DNA of 50,527 bases from an uncultured Bacteroidales bacterium (GTDB taxonomy: Bacteria; Bacteroidota; Bacteroidia; Bacteroidales; UBA3663): positions 1-50,527 of the forward strand of contig CALBPV010000042.1 of assembly GCA_937899265.1 (NCBI GenBank), given 5' to 3'. The first letter of the stretch is position 1, and each line of letters begins with the position of its first letter. The position numbers were made by a program, and so were the translations under genes. This document shows positions 1-7,452 of the stretch, one piece after another. The notes under the pieces were generated by a model. It ran no database searches. It was given only the letters and a program-made list of their open reading frames with translations, and had not been told where the DNA came from.

Positions 1-202
1 GATACACCTCGCAGAGGTCGCTCTCCGCCTTCCGTGCCACAAAGAAATACACGAAGGGCTCGTCATTGTATGCCTCCCGTATCAGCGTTGTCTTGCCGAT
101 ACGTCTCCTTCCGGTAAGCACCGTAAAGCGGGCCACCGTCTTTGCCTGTTCCCGGGTCTCCCTCAGGAATGCCATCTCCTGCTGTCTGTCGTAAAATCTC
201 AT
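1..202 (-). CDS. AAA-type ATP-binding protein, N-terminal part (cut by window edge)
   Basis: Only the first 67 residues are in the window; the gene continues leftward past base 1. Translation starts at the ATG ending at 202. A Walker A motif, GRRRIGKTTL, is seen at residues 31-40, and the lead-in (MRFYDRQQEM) is typical of the ATPase_2 group of AAA/STAND-like ATPases that are abundant in Bacteroidales and archaea. Their cellular role is mostly unknown. The gene has its own promoter-like box (273-280), and a 15-bp tandem repeat lies between that box and the start codon. Two other AAA ATPase genes in this window carry analogous repeat arrays with different sequences. Confidence 0.75.
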   Translation of the reverse strand, partial: MRFYDRQQEMAFLRETREQAKTVARFTVLTGRRRIGKTTLIREAYNDEPFVYFFVARKAESDLCEVY

Positions 203-217
203 ACTTCAAGTCTTTGT

Positions 218-277
218 TTTTTCGAAACGGTCATTTCCGAAACCTTCATTTCGGAACTCTCGATTTCGGTTGCAAAA
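218..277. repeat. 15-bp tandem repeat, four units, upstream of the ATPase gene
   Basis: Four adjoining 15-nt units (218-232, 233-247, 248-262, 263-277) share the core ATTTCCGAAACCTTC with a few substitutions each. The array fills the space between the promoter-like box and the start codon of the minus-strand ATPase, so it would be transcribed as 5' untranslated RNA. Confidence 0.75.
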
Positions 278-280
278 ATA
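273..280 (-). promoter_or_regulatory. Promoter -7 box (TATTTTTG) for the ATPase gene
   Basis: On the minus strand the box reads TATTTTTG, matching the Bacteroidota -7 consensus TAnnTTTG. No clear TTTG -33 element is seen 19-21 nt upstream, so strength is uncertain. Confidence 0.45.
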
Positions 281-398
281 TAGAAAAAAAGTCACATATA
301 TGAACGGTATCTCCCCAAACTGCGTATTATTTATGAATTATTAACGGTCAAAGGGGCAAAATGAAACAAAATTCACGGGTGGAAGAAGTTTGTTATGC

Positions 399-457
399 GC
401 CCCTTATAGGGGCAATTCACACGACGACGGTCATTTACACAGGGGCAAGCCCCTGTG
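399..457. repeat. Two GC-rich palindromes downstream of the thiamine operon
   Basis: The 203-518 stretch holds no gene. It contains a perfect palindrome at 399-413 (GCCCCTTATAGGGGC) and a longer one at 438-457 with 9-bp arms (CACAGGGGC / GCCCCTGTG). A smaller hairpin (ACCCC / GGGGT) is at about 489-501. They lie just past the stop codon of the leftward flavoprotein gene. They may act as transcript ends or REP-like elements, but none is followed by a long T-run. Confidence 0.5.
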
Positions 458-518
458 CTAAGGTATTTTGCCCTTGCCGGGCATAAAGACCCCGATGGGG
501 TTGTTGTTGGCGATGGGT

Positions 519-1787
519 TCAGCTTTGGGCGATGGAGCGGGCAACGGTCATGGCGGTGGTCCAGGCAGCCTGGAGATTGTAGCCGCCGGTGATGCCGTCC
601 ACATCGAGGATTTCGCCGGCGAAATAGAGGCCGGGGAGAGAACGACACTCCAAGCGGGGAGTGAGGGAGGAGAGGTCGATGCCGCCGCAGGTGACAAATT
701 CCTCTTTGAAGCGGGACTGGCCGCGGACAGCGTGTGTGTCGGAGGTGAGTACAGAGGACAGCCGGTGGAGCTGTTTGGTGCCGGCCTCGGCCCAACGACG
801 TTCGGCGGGGATGCCTGCCGCAAGGAGCAGATATTCCCACAGACGGCGGGGGAGAGAGAAACACGGCTGGGAGGACAGCTGACGTTGGGGCGTGAGTGAG
901 GCCTGGCGGGACAGTCGGGCCGCTGCTTCTTCGGAAGTGAGGTCGTGGAGCCAATTGACCGACAGGGTGGCCTGCCAATTGCAATCGGCCAGGAGACGCG
1001 CTCCGTAGGACGAGAGACGCAGCACCGCAGGGCCGCTTACGCCCCAATGGGTGACGAGCAAAGCCCCGGAGGCGCGAAGCTTGGTACCTGCCAGCCCGAC
1101 GGTGACGGGGTCAACAACGGTGCCCATGAGTTCCCGCAGAGGCGAGTCGGGCAAATTCAAGGTAAACAGCGACGGTACAGGCGGTACAATCTGAATGACG
1201 GAAGGAAGGAGGGATTGAATGTGAGGCGTTAGACCTCCGGGAGCGACCACAAGACGGTGGAAAGAAAGTTCGCCGTCGGGCACGGTCACCCGAAAGCGGG
1301 GAGCCGAAGGGGCGGAGGAATCTCCTTCGGACGGAAGAAGTCCGATGGCAGAGACGGGCTGTGAAGCGAGGAGCCGTACCCCGCGCTTGCGGGCCTCATG
1401 AACGAGGCAGTTGACGATGGTCATGGCATCCTGCGACGCGGGAAAGACACATTCGCGTTCGCTCTCGCTGCACGAAGGGTCGAAGTCCCGGCGAACGGCC
1501 AGCGGAACTCCGTGGGCGGTGAACCAGTCCCAGGTGTCGCGCGGAGAGAAGTCGTGGAAGAGCCGTCCCATGAGACGGGCTCCTCGGGGATAGACTTCCG
1601 CGAGACTGCGCACCCCGGAGAAAGTGTTGGTGAGATTGCAGCGTCCGCCGCCCGTGACGGCCACCTTGGCCAAGAGACGGGAACCGCCTTCGAGGACGGT
1701 GACCTCCGCCTCGGGACGCAACGCCTTGAGGTTGACCGCAGCAAACATGCCGGCAGCTCCACCGCCTATGATACCGACACTAATCAC
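519..1787 (-). CDS. HI0933/BaiN-family FAD-dependent flavoprotein
   Basis: This 422-residue protein is a typical HI0933-family NAD(P)/FAD flavoprotein. A Rossmann FAD-binding GGGAAG is at residues 8-13, the family signature GGGRCNLTN at 47-55, and a second FAD contact (GEILDVDGITGGYN) near residue 395. The physiological substrate of the family is mostly unknown; some members reduce bile-acid intermediates. It is the last gene of a leftward operon: its start overlaps the end of pnuT by 8 nt, so translation is probably coupled and the TPP riboswitch upstream should control it too. In other Bacteroidota this slot often holds a thiamine pyrophosphokinase gene; a link between this flavoprotein and thiamine is inference only. 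Confidence 0.88.
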   Translation of the reverse strand: MISVGIIGGGAAGMFAAVNLKALRPEAEVTVLEGGSRLLAKVAVTGGGRCNLTNTFSGVRSLAEVYPRGARLMGRLFHDFSPRDTWDWFTAHGVPLAVRRDFDPSCSESERECVFPASQDAMTIVNCLVHEARKRGVRLLASQPVSAIGLLPSEGDSSAPSAPRFRVTVPDGELSFHRLVVAPGGLTPHIQSLLPSVIQIVPPVPSLFTLNLPDSPLRELMGTVVDPVTVGLAGTKLRASGALLVTHWGVSGPAVLRLSSYGARLLADCNWQATLSVNWLHDLTSEEAAARLSRQASLTPQRQLSSQPCFSLPRRLWEYLLLAAGIPAERRWAEAGTKQLHRLSSVLTSDTHAVRGQSRFKEEFVTCGGIDLSSLTPRLECRSLPGLYFAGEILDVDGITGGYNLQAAWTTAMTVARSIAQS

Positions 1788-2391
1788 GGGAAGGATCGGG
1801 TGTGGGTGACGCGGAAGCTGCCTCCAGCATCACGCGATGCCAGCGGAGGTAGCCGAAGACGGCGATGACGATATAGAGTCCGTAGAGCAGGGCTTTGAAG
1901 GGGATGCCTTTTTGGACATAGAGCATGCAGCAGACCGCATCGACCACAATCCAGAAGAACCACTGCTCGATGTACTTGCGGGCCAACGTCCACAGACCCA
2001 CAAAGGAAAGGGCATTGGTGAAGGCGTCGAGCACGGGGACGGTGGAGTTGGTCCACGTGACCAAGACATACCAGGTGGCTCCCCAGGCTGCGAGGAAGAA
2101 CAGCACGGCGGGGAGGTACCGGGAGGCGGGCATGCGGGTGATGGGGAGTTCCTCTTTGCCGCCCTTGCCCCATTTCCACATAACATAGCCATAGACGGCA
2201 GCCGCCGTGTAGTAGCAGGCCATGCCGGAGTCGCCATAGAGACCGTGTTGCCAATAGAGCCAAATGTCGAGGGCCGGCATGATGATGCCGACCACCCACA
2301 GCCAAATGTCGGCCCTGTACTCGAGCCAGATGTAGAGCAGCCCGAGTACAGTGGTCAGGATGTCAAGCCAATGAGCCTGAAGGAATGCCAT
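1780..2391 (-). CDS. pnuT: PnuC-family inner-membrane transporter, probably thiamine-specific (PnuT)
   Basis: The 203-residue protein is strongly hydrophobic, with about seven membrane segments rich in Trp and Tyr, and matches the PnuC family of facilitative vitamin transporters. PnuC proper carries nicotinamide riboside; the thiamine-specific branch in Bacteroidota (PnuT) sits behind a TonB receptor and a TPP riboswitch, exactly the context here. A longer upstream frame exists, but the ATG at 2391 is preferred: its TGATG overlap with the receptor stop codon gives translational coupling and the membrane protein begins right there. The flavoprotein follows with an 8-nt overlap. Substrate assignment rests on the riboswitch, not on binding-site residues. 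Confidence 0.85.
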   Translation of the reverse strand: MAFLQAHWLDILTTVLGLLYIWLEYRADIWLWVVGIIMPALDIWLYWQHGLYGDSGMACYYTAAAVYGYVMWKWGKGGKEELPITRMPASRYLPAVLFFLAAWGATWYVLVTWTNSTVPVLDAFTNALSFVGLWTLARKYIEQWFFWIVVDAVCCMLYVQKGIPFKALLYGLYIVIAVFGYLRWHRVMLEAASASPTPDPSRD

Positions 2392-4613
2392 CAGAAGCGT
2401 ACGGTGATGTTGCCCATCGCGGTAGTGCCCGACATGGGGAAGTACCAGGGCGAGTTGTAACGTCCATTGCCCACGATGGCGGAATAAACGCCGCCGTTGG
2501 CCACATAGTGCTTGTTGAAGAGGTTGTTGACGTCGGCACCGAAGACGATGCTCTTGACGGCACGGCCAATCTTGAGCGTGTAGCCGAGGTGGAGGTTGGT
2601 GACAGAGTAGCCGTCGAGCATGCGATCCTCGGACGTCGTGTTGTCGAGATACTGCTCGCCTACCCAATTGGTGTGCCAGCGGAAGGTGAAGTCGCGCCAC
2701 GAGAAGTCGGCTATGGCGTTGGCAGTCACAGAGGGCGACATGGCGAGGTCTCCCTTGTCGTAGTGGACGGTGCTGTAGCCTATCCAATTCCAGTCGGCAT
2801 CGTAGGTCTCAACGACCTCATCGAAGTCCTTGATTTTGTTGGCCGAGAGACCCATGTTGCCGGCCAGCTGCAACCAGGAGCAAACCTTCCACGAACCGGT
2901 GAGTTCGACGCCGAGACGGTAGGAGTCCTTGACATTGGTGGTGAGCGCCTCGCCGATGTCCGACTGGGCACCCGTGAGGACAAACTGGTTGTCGTAGTCC
3001 ATGAAGTAGAAATTGGCACCGGCGGAGAAGGTCTCGTTGCGGAACTCATAGCCGGCCTCCCAGTCGAGCAGTATCTCGGCCTTGGGGGCGGGATAGGAAC
3101 CGTTGTCGGTGAAGTTGTTGCGGGTGGGTTCGCGGTGGCTCATGGCAAAGGAAGCGTATGCCGTCTGGCCGTCCTTCTTCCAGGTGAGGCCGGCTTTGGG
3201 GTTGAAGAAATTGTAACGTTCGTGGATGTCGAGATGCTGGTTGTAGAGACCCGACTCACTGCTGTAGAATTTGTCGTTGATGCCCCACGTCTTGTAGTTG
3301 ACGTGACGGTACTGGAGGTCGCCGAAGGCACTCCACTGGTCGGTGAAGCGCCAAGTGGCCTTGGCAAACAGTGCAGCCTCAAACTTGCGGGCATCCGAGT
3401 CGTAGTACTGATAGTCGCCGTTGGCCAGCAGGGTGGAGGCAATGGCTTCGGCATAGGTGAGACGTCCGAAGTGGTTGGAACGGAAGTCCTGGACAGAGAA
3501 GCCGGCCACGGCGTCGAGACGTTCGCCGGTATAGTTGAGATTGGACAGCACGCCGTAGAAATCCTGGTCGAGACCTTTGCGACGGATGAAATTGTCCCTC
3601 TTGACAACGGGGTCGGAGAGACCGAACTTGGAGAGCTTGCAGTTGGGCTTGTACTCGCTGTAGTAGCCGTAGCCGTGGGTGTAGTGGAACGTCGTGTTGA
3701 GGTTCCAGTTGTCAGAGAGGTCGAAGGTGCCGGACAGAATGTTGTGGTTCTGGCGGAAGTGGTCGTAGGTATTGTAGGGATAGCGGATGTAGGAATCGGT
3801 GGCCTCGTCGTAGTACTCGTTGAGCGAGTTGTAGCGATAACGTCCGGCATCCCAGTCGGCCTTGGCGAGACCGTTCCAGGCCTGGTCGGTGGTCTCGAAG
3901 TTGCCGAAATGCTTGTAGCGAATCACAAAGTCTTCGCCGAGCCAGGTGAGGCCGGCATAGTAGGAACCCGAGCGGGAACCCGTCTCGTGGACGTAGCCGT
4001 CGGAGCGGGTCTCATTGTAGCGGGCATCGAGGATGAGACGTTTCCAAAGCAGACCCGTAGAGAACGAACCTCCCCAAAGCACCGTGCCGTAGGAACCCCA
4101 GGAGCCGGTGACTTCGGCCGAGGGAGTGAGGGAAGGAGACTTGGAGGTCATGACGACAGAAGCACCGAAAGCGCCGGAGCCGTTGACCGACGTGCCCACA
4201 CCGCGCTGCACCTGTACGGAACCGAGCGAAGCGGCGTAGGAGTTCATGTTGGCCCAAAAGACACACTGGTCCTCGGGCGAGTTGAGCGGCACTCCATCGA
4301 GGGTGATGTTGATGCGCGAATCGACAGAACCGCGTATGCGAAGGTAGCCCGTACCGATGCCGAGACCATTGTCGAACGAAGCCACCACAGAAGGTGTCTG
4401 CATGAGGAGCATGGGGAGTTCCTGGCCGGAGCGGGAGAAAGTGCCAAGCTCGTCGCGCGAGACATTGGTCACGGCAAAGGGAGCGTCCTGGGGGGCTTTG
4501 ACAGCCGAGACGCTGACTTCCTGGAGCTGTTCCATGCGGATGGAGTCGTTGTCCTGGGCAGCCACGGAGAGCACCGAAGCGGCCAGTAGGGAGGAGAGGA
4601 GAGTTTTTTTCAT
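2391..4613 (-). CDS. TonB-dependent outer-membrane receptor, probable thiamine receptor (OMR1-like)
   Basis: This 740-residue protein has a signal peptide (residues 1-19, ending VAAQ), a plug domain with the typical RIRGS...ITLDGVPLN pattern near residues 92-112, and a long beta-barrel ending in aromatic GNITVRF. It lacks the N-terminal carboxypeptidase-regulatory-like domain of SusC proteins, so it resembles classical vitamin or siderophore receptors. It is the first gene of a three-gene operon (receptor, pnuT, flavoprotein) whose leader contains a TPP riboswitch and an intrinsic terminator, so the expected cargo is thiamine or a phosphorylated form, imported using TonB energy. Expression should fall when TPP is plentiful. 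Confidence 0.88.
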   Translation of the reverse strand: MKKTLLSSLLAASVLSVAAQDNDSIRMEQLQEVSVSAVKAPQDAPFAVTNVSRDELGTFSRSGQELPMLLMQTPSVVASFDNGLGIGTGYLRIRGSVDSRINITLDGVPLNSPEDQCVFWANMNSYAASLGSVQVQRGVGTSVNGSGAFGASVVMTSKSPSLTPSAEVTGSWGSYGTVLWGGSFSTGLLWKRLILDARYNETRSDGYVHETGSRSGSYYAGLTWLGEDFVIRYKHFGNFETTDQAWNGLAKADWDAGRYRYNSLNEYYDEATDSYIRYPYNTYDHFRQNHNILSGTFDLSDNWNLNTTFHYTHGYGYYSEYKPNCKLSKFGLSDPVVKRDNFIRRKGLDQDFYGVLSNLNYTGERLDAVAGFSVQDFRSNHFGRLTYAEAIASTLLANGDYQYYDSDARKFEAALFAKATWRFTDQWSAFGDLQYRHVNYKTWGINDKFYSSESGLYNQHLDIHERYNFFNPKAGLTWKKDGQTAYASFAMSHREPTRNNFTDNGSYPAPKAEILLDWEAGYEFRNETFSAGANFYFMDYDNQFVLTGAQSDIGEALTTNVKDSYRLGVELTGSWKVCSWLQLAGNMGLSANKIKDFDEVVETYDADWNWIGYSTVHYDKGDLAMSPSVTANAIADFSWRDFTFRWHTNWVGEQYLDNTTSEDRMLDGYSVTNLHLGYTLKIGRAVKSIVFGADVNNLFNKHYVANGGVYSAIVGNGRYNSPWYFPMSGTTAMGNITVRF

Positions 4614-4657
4614 CGTTGGAATGTTTATAAAGAGTTATCTTATGACGAACCTGCAAA

Positions 4658-4694
4658 ACAAAAAACCGCCCTGTCGGCAGAACCGAGGGGGCGT
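4658..4694 (-). terminator. Intrinsic terminator downstream of the TPP aptamer
   Basis: On the minus strand the stem CGCCC-CC-TCGG pairs with CCGA-CA-GGGCG and is followed by GTTTTTT. It lies between the TPP aptamer and the receptor start codon at 4613, so it is the likely off-switch: with TPP bound, transcription would stop here. Confidence 0.8.
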
Positions 4695-4713
4695 CACAAC
4701 ATATCAACCAATC

Positions 4714-4803
4714 ACTCGCATCCCTTGGCAGCATTGCCTGCCCAGGTTCATCGGGTATGATCTCAGCCAGCATCAATCGGACAATTGTTCCGGCACCCCA
4801 AGT
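4714..4803 (-). promoter_or_regulatory. TPP (thiamine pyrophosphate) riboswitch
   Basis: Reading the minus strand, the aptamer shows the conserved THI-box elements in order: GGGGTGCC, CTGAGA, ATACCC, GAACCTG, a small stem-loop (GGGCAG / CTGCC) and AAGGGATG. A closing P1 helix can form between ACTTG (4799-4803) and CGAGT (4714-4718). It sits between the promoter at 4829-4860 and the receptor gene, with a terminator after it. This identifies the operon as a thiamine uptake system regulated by transcription attenuation. Confidence 0.95.
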
Positions 4804-4828
4804 GGACGATTTTTCAAGAATCGCGGTG

Positions 4829-4860
4829 CAAAGGTACGGTTTTTCGGAGAAATACGCAAA
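4829..4860 (-). promoter_or_regulatory. Promoter of the thiamine uptake operon
   Basis: On the minus strand TTTG (4857-4860) is followed after 20 nt by TACCTTTG (4829-4836), an excellent match to the Bacteroidota -33/-7 promoter. The transcript would start just before the TPP aptamer. Confidence 0.85.
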
Positions 4861-4876
4861 TCTTTGGGGCAAAAAT

Positions 4877-4907
4877 TTTGAATTTCGGAAAAAAATGTTT
4901 ATTTTTG
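4877..4907 (+). promoter_or_regulatory. Promoter of the polyprenyl synthase gene
   Basis: TTTG at 4877-4880, 19 nt, then TATTTTTG at 4900-4907. The start codon at 4927 is 19 nt further on. It is divergent from the thiamine promoter. Confidence 0.8.
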
Positions 4908-4926
4908 CACCCATATTCAATACAGA

Positions 4927-5910
4927 ATGAGCAAATTTGAAGACATTCAGGCTCTTACAGCCCGGGAACATGCCGAATTTGAACGAGAATTCAAAAAGCT
5001 GTTATCGACACGCGTTCCGCTGGCCAACAACGTGATACGTTATTTCCTCGACCGCAAAGGCAAACAGTTGAGGCCGCTGATGACATTCCTGGCGGTAAGA
5101 CTGCTGGGACGCGAGTGGAACAATGCCACCATACAGGGCGCCGTAGCACTGGAACTGCTCCACAATGCTTCGCTGATACACGACGACGTGGTGGATCAGA
5201 GTGACGAACGGAGAGGGGCGGCCTCAATCAATCATGTGTGGGACAACCGTGTGGCCGTACTGATGGGGGACTTCTTCCTCTCGAAGTGTCTGGAAGCCAG
5301 CAACCGGACCGGGTCGTTGGAGGTGTCGCGCGTCCTGTGTGAAATGGTGACGCGGCTCTGCGAAGGCGAGCTGGAACAGATGAGCAACGCGAGAAGCCAC
5401 CGGATGACGGAGGAAGGGTATTTCAGCGTCATCTCGGGCAAGACGGCTTCGCTCTTTGCCGCCTGCCTCAAGGTGGGTGCGCTCACAGTGGGCGCCACGC
5501 CCGACGAGGTGGACCGCATGGGCGAGATAGGCGAGAAGATGGGACAGGTGTTCCAGATCCGGGACGACATCTTCGACTACTTCCCCACAAACGCACAGGT
5601 GGGGAAACCCACGGGTCACGACATCGCCGAGGGAAAGGTGACCCTGCCGCTGCTCTATGCCCTGAAGACCGCCTCACCGGAGGAGTCGAAAAAGATGTTC
5701 GCACTGCTGGACGATTCCTCGCAGCTGACGACCGAGGATGTGAACCTGATAGTGGATTTCGCCAAATCGCTGGGAGGCATAGAGTATGCCCAGGCCCGGA
5801 TGAAACAAATCGGATATGAAGCAAGAAAAGTGCTCAACACCTTCCCCGACAACGAAGGCAGGGCTGCGCTGGCTGCCCTGACAGAGTTCTTTATGGAACG
5901 GGAAAAATAG
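4927..5910 (+). CDS. Trans-type polyprenyl diphosphate synthase (IspB/octaprenyl synthase family)
   Basis: The 327-residue enzyme has both aspartate-rich motifs of trans-isoprenyl diphosphate synthases: HDDVVDQSDERRG (first DD at 86-87) and DDIFDYF (213-219). These bind the Mg-diphosphates of the allylic primer and isopentenyl diphosphate. In Bacteroidota such enzymes make the long side chain of menaquinone and the ordinary C15/C20 chains; chain length cannot be read with confidence here. Length is normal for the family. It is a single-gene transcription unit with its own promoter, divergent from the thiamine operon. Confidence 0.9.
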   Translation: MSKFEDIQALTAREHAEFEREFKKLLSTRVPLANNVIRYFLDRKGKQLRPLMTFLAVRLLGREWNNATIQGAVALELLHNASLIHDDVVDQSDERRGAASINHVWDNRVAVLMGDFFLSKCLEASNRTGSLEVSRVLCEMVTRLCEGELEQMSNARSHRMTEEGYFSVISGKTASLFAACLKVGALTVGATPDEVDRMGEIGEKMGQVFQIRDDIFDYFPTNAQVGKPTGHDIAEGKVTLPLLYALKTASPEESKKMFALLDDSSQLTTEDVNLIVDFAKSLGGIEYAQARMKQIGYEARKVLNTFPDNEGRAALAALTEFFMEREK

Positions 5911-5929
5911 TCCGCAGGGCCACCCTCAC

Positions 5930-5954
5930 AGGCGAGGGAACTGCATTGTGGAAC
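5930..5954 (-). pseudogene. 25-nt copy of the agmatine deiminase C-terminal coding sequence
   Basis: These 25 bases match 12411-12435, the 3' end of the agmatine deiminase gene, with one mismatch. Read on the minus strand they still encode STMQFPRL followed by a TGA stop, the residues right after the catalytic Cys of that enzyme. The flanks do not match. It may be a scrap of a former second deiminase gene. Confidence 0.45.
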
Positions 5955-5967
5955 CGGTTTTCGCCAT

Positions 5968-6065
5968 GGGACACCCAAGATTTCAGGATTCACCCTTGAC
6001 GAGGTCGCACAGAGCAAAATCAGCGCGGAAAAAGGAACCCGGTTCCGGAAGGACTTGGGTGTCCC
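5968..6065. repeat. Inverted repeat, 12-bp arms, between convergent genes
   Basis: GGGACACCCAAG at 5968-5979 is exactly complementary to CTTGGGTGTCCC at 6054-6065, with 74 nt between. Flanking bases are also partly complementary, and the interior contains a smaller palindrome (GGAACCCGGTTCC). No reading frame is evident. It could be a REP/MITE-like element. Confidence 0.55.
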
Positions 6066-6080
6066 AATGCGGAAGACAAG

Positions 6081-6118
6081 AAAAACTCCGTCTGTCCTTC
6101 AACAGGCGGAGTTTTTTT
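6081..6118. terminator. Bidirectional intrinsic terminator
   Basis: A 10-bp stem (CTCCGTCTGT / ACAGGCGGAG, one G-T pair) with a six-base loop is flanked by A5 on the left and T7 on the right. It can stop both the rightward polyprenyl synthase transcript and the leftward SusC/SusD operon. Confidence 0.85.
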
Positions 6119-6134
6119 AATTGATGAAACAGTA

Positions 6135-6698
6135 TCAGTCGTTTTCTTCAAGACCACTGTATCGGACACCATAAATGCGGTATCCGGCATGGCCGTAGGC
6201 GCTGGTGTAGTATTCGTTGCCATCGGGATAATAGACCTCGAATGATATGGAATCAGCTACGCTGCCATTATTCTGATGACCGCCGTTCTCGATGATTATA
6301 CCGTTCTTGATGGTGATTGCATTGCCATACCATACGTCCTCAGACGCCTCGGTGCTGAATGTCAAACCATTGACGGTGCATTCCACCTGGAATCCGTAAT
6401 AGGCTTTGCCACCAATGAGAAATGCAGAAAGATCGGAATCCTGAATAAACATCTTGGAGGATTTGTTCTCGGCAGTATTGAATGTATATACCATGAAACG
6501 GCCTCCGTAGAAATCTTCGTATCCGTCAATCACCTCGCCGTTGGCATCAATACCGTCGGCCCAAACATACCATTCTCCGGCAGTAGCCTCGGTTTCAGTT
6601 CCACCCACGGCATCCTTGTCACCAAGGAACTCATTATCGCAAGAAGAGAGCAACGCTACTCCTGCGAAAAGCATGACTGTATATAAAATCTTCTTCAT
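6135..6698 (-). CDS. Surface or periplasmic lipoprotein of the SusC/SusD locus (lipid-binding-hydrolase-like)
   Basis: The 187-residue protein has a lipoprotein signal peptide with lipobox LLSSC (Cys20), followed by an acidic stretch (DNEFLGDKD), suggesting lipidation and possibly surface export. The rest (AGEWYVWADG... and alternating beta-strand pattern) resembles the short Bacteroidales lipoproteins annotated as lipid-binding putative hydrolases; I am only moderately sure. It is the last of four co-directional genes with SusC, SusD and a 229-residue lipoprotein, and ends just before the terminator at 6081-6118. It probably takes part in binding the same ligand. Confidence 0.65.
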   Translation of the reverse strand: MKKILYTVMLFAGVALLSSCDNEFLGDKDAVGGTETEATAGEWYVWADGIDANGEVIDGYEDFYGGRFMVYTFNTAENKSSKMFIQDSDLSAFLIGGKAYYGFQVECTVNGLTFSTEASEDVWYGNAITIKNGIIIENGGHQNNGSVADSISFEVYYPDGNEYYTSAYGHAGYRIYGVRYSGLEEND

Positions 6699-6721
6699 AA
6701 TGTTTGAAAGTGTTGTTTTAG

Positions 6722-7411
6722 TTATTCAACAGGAACGAGGATTGAAATCGTCGGCCAGTCGGTAGTAAGGTTGATGATGCCCGTTGCAGGGTCGTAAGAG
6801 CCGGACTCGAGTATAACCGGATACTTTGCTCCGAAATACCACGAGCCTTCGCTTACCAACGATATCGTATTGTCGTCATTAAGCGTCAGAATACATTCAT
6901 CGTGGAAATCGTAGGTGGGCTCATAGCCGGGGTAGATGCCGTTCCAGTAGTAGCCAGTAAGGATGTCGTCAATAGTATAAGTGCCGTCGCCGTTATCAGA
7001 GATGACGGTGGGGTTGTCATAATAATGACGGGTGCCTGTAGCATTCTGCACTTCTGCCATATAGACGTTTGCAAAATTGCCGGGATTGTTCACAATGACC
7101 GTGCGGGAAACAGAAGAACTGAATCCGTCGTCGTTCACACATGAATACGTGACATGATAGATGCCGATTTTAGAAGTGTTGACATTCGAAGACACCTCTA
7201 CACGATCGGTAACATCCAGACCGTTGAGAATAGCCGAATAGCCCGGTTCATCGTAGGAGCCACCGAGATTGACAATGGTCTGACCACCCGTAAGGTTAAT
7301 CGTAGCATAGTAGGTGGTACGGGTGAGACCCTCGGTATCATCCGATTCGCAAGCAGTAAAAGCAACCGCAATCACTGCAAGCATCAGTAATTTAGAAAAA
7401 TATTTTTTCAT
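6722..7411 (-). CDS. DUF5012/BT_2262-like lipoprotein of the SusC/SusD locus
   Basis: A 229-residue lipoprotein: signal peptide ending AFTAC (Cys21), then ESDD and an immunoglobulin-like region of about residues 35-110 (YYATINLTGG...VTYSCVNDDG...RTVIVNN), then a beta-rich C-terminal domain. This plan matches the small lipoproteins next to SusD-like genes known as DUF5012 or BT_2262-like. It lies 41 nt after susD and 23 nt before the next lipoprotein. A ligand-binding accessory role at the cell surface is inferred from context. Confidence 0.7.
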   Translation of the reverse strand: MKKYFSKLLMLAVIAVAFTACESDDTEGLTRTTYYATINLTGGQTIVNLGGSYDEPGYSAILNGLDVTDRVEVSSNVNTSKIGIYHVTYSCVNDDGFSSSVSRTVIVNNPGNFANVYMAEVQNATGTRHYYDNPTVISDNGDGTYTIDDILTGYYWNGIYPGYEPTYDFHDECILTLNDDNTISLVSEGSWYFGAKYPVILESGSYDPATGIINLTTDWPTISILVPVE

Positions 7412-7452
7412 AATTATTCTCAGAATTAAATATTGATTTAACTACCCGTCCT

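Noticed and set aside
2385..4589. Plus-strand open frame of 734 codons opposite the TonB receptor
   Set aside because: It is a shadow of the receptor gene; its translation is a low-complexity Val/Gly/Glu-rich string without domain features, and the minus strand has signal peptide, plug and barrel.
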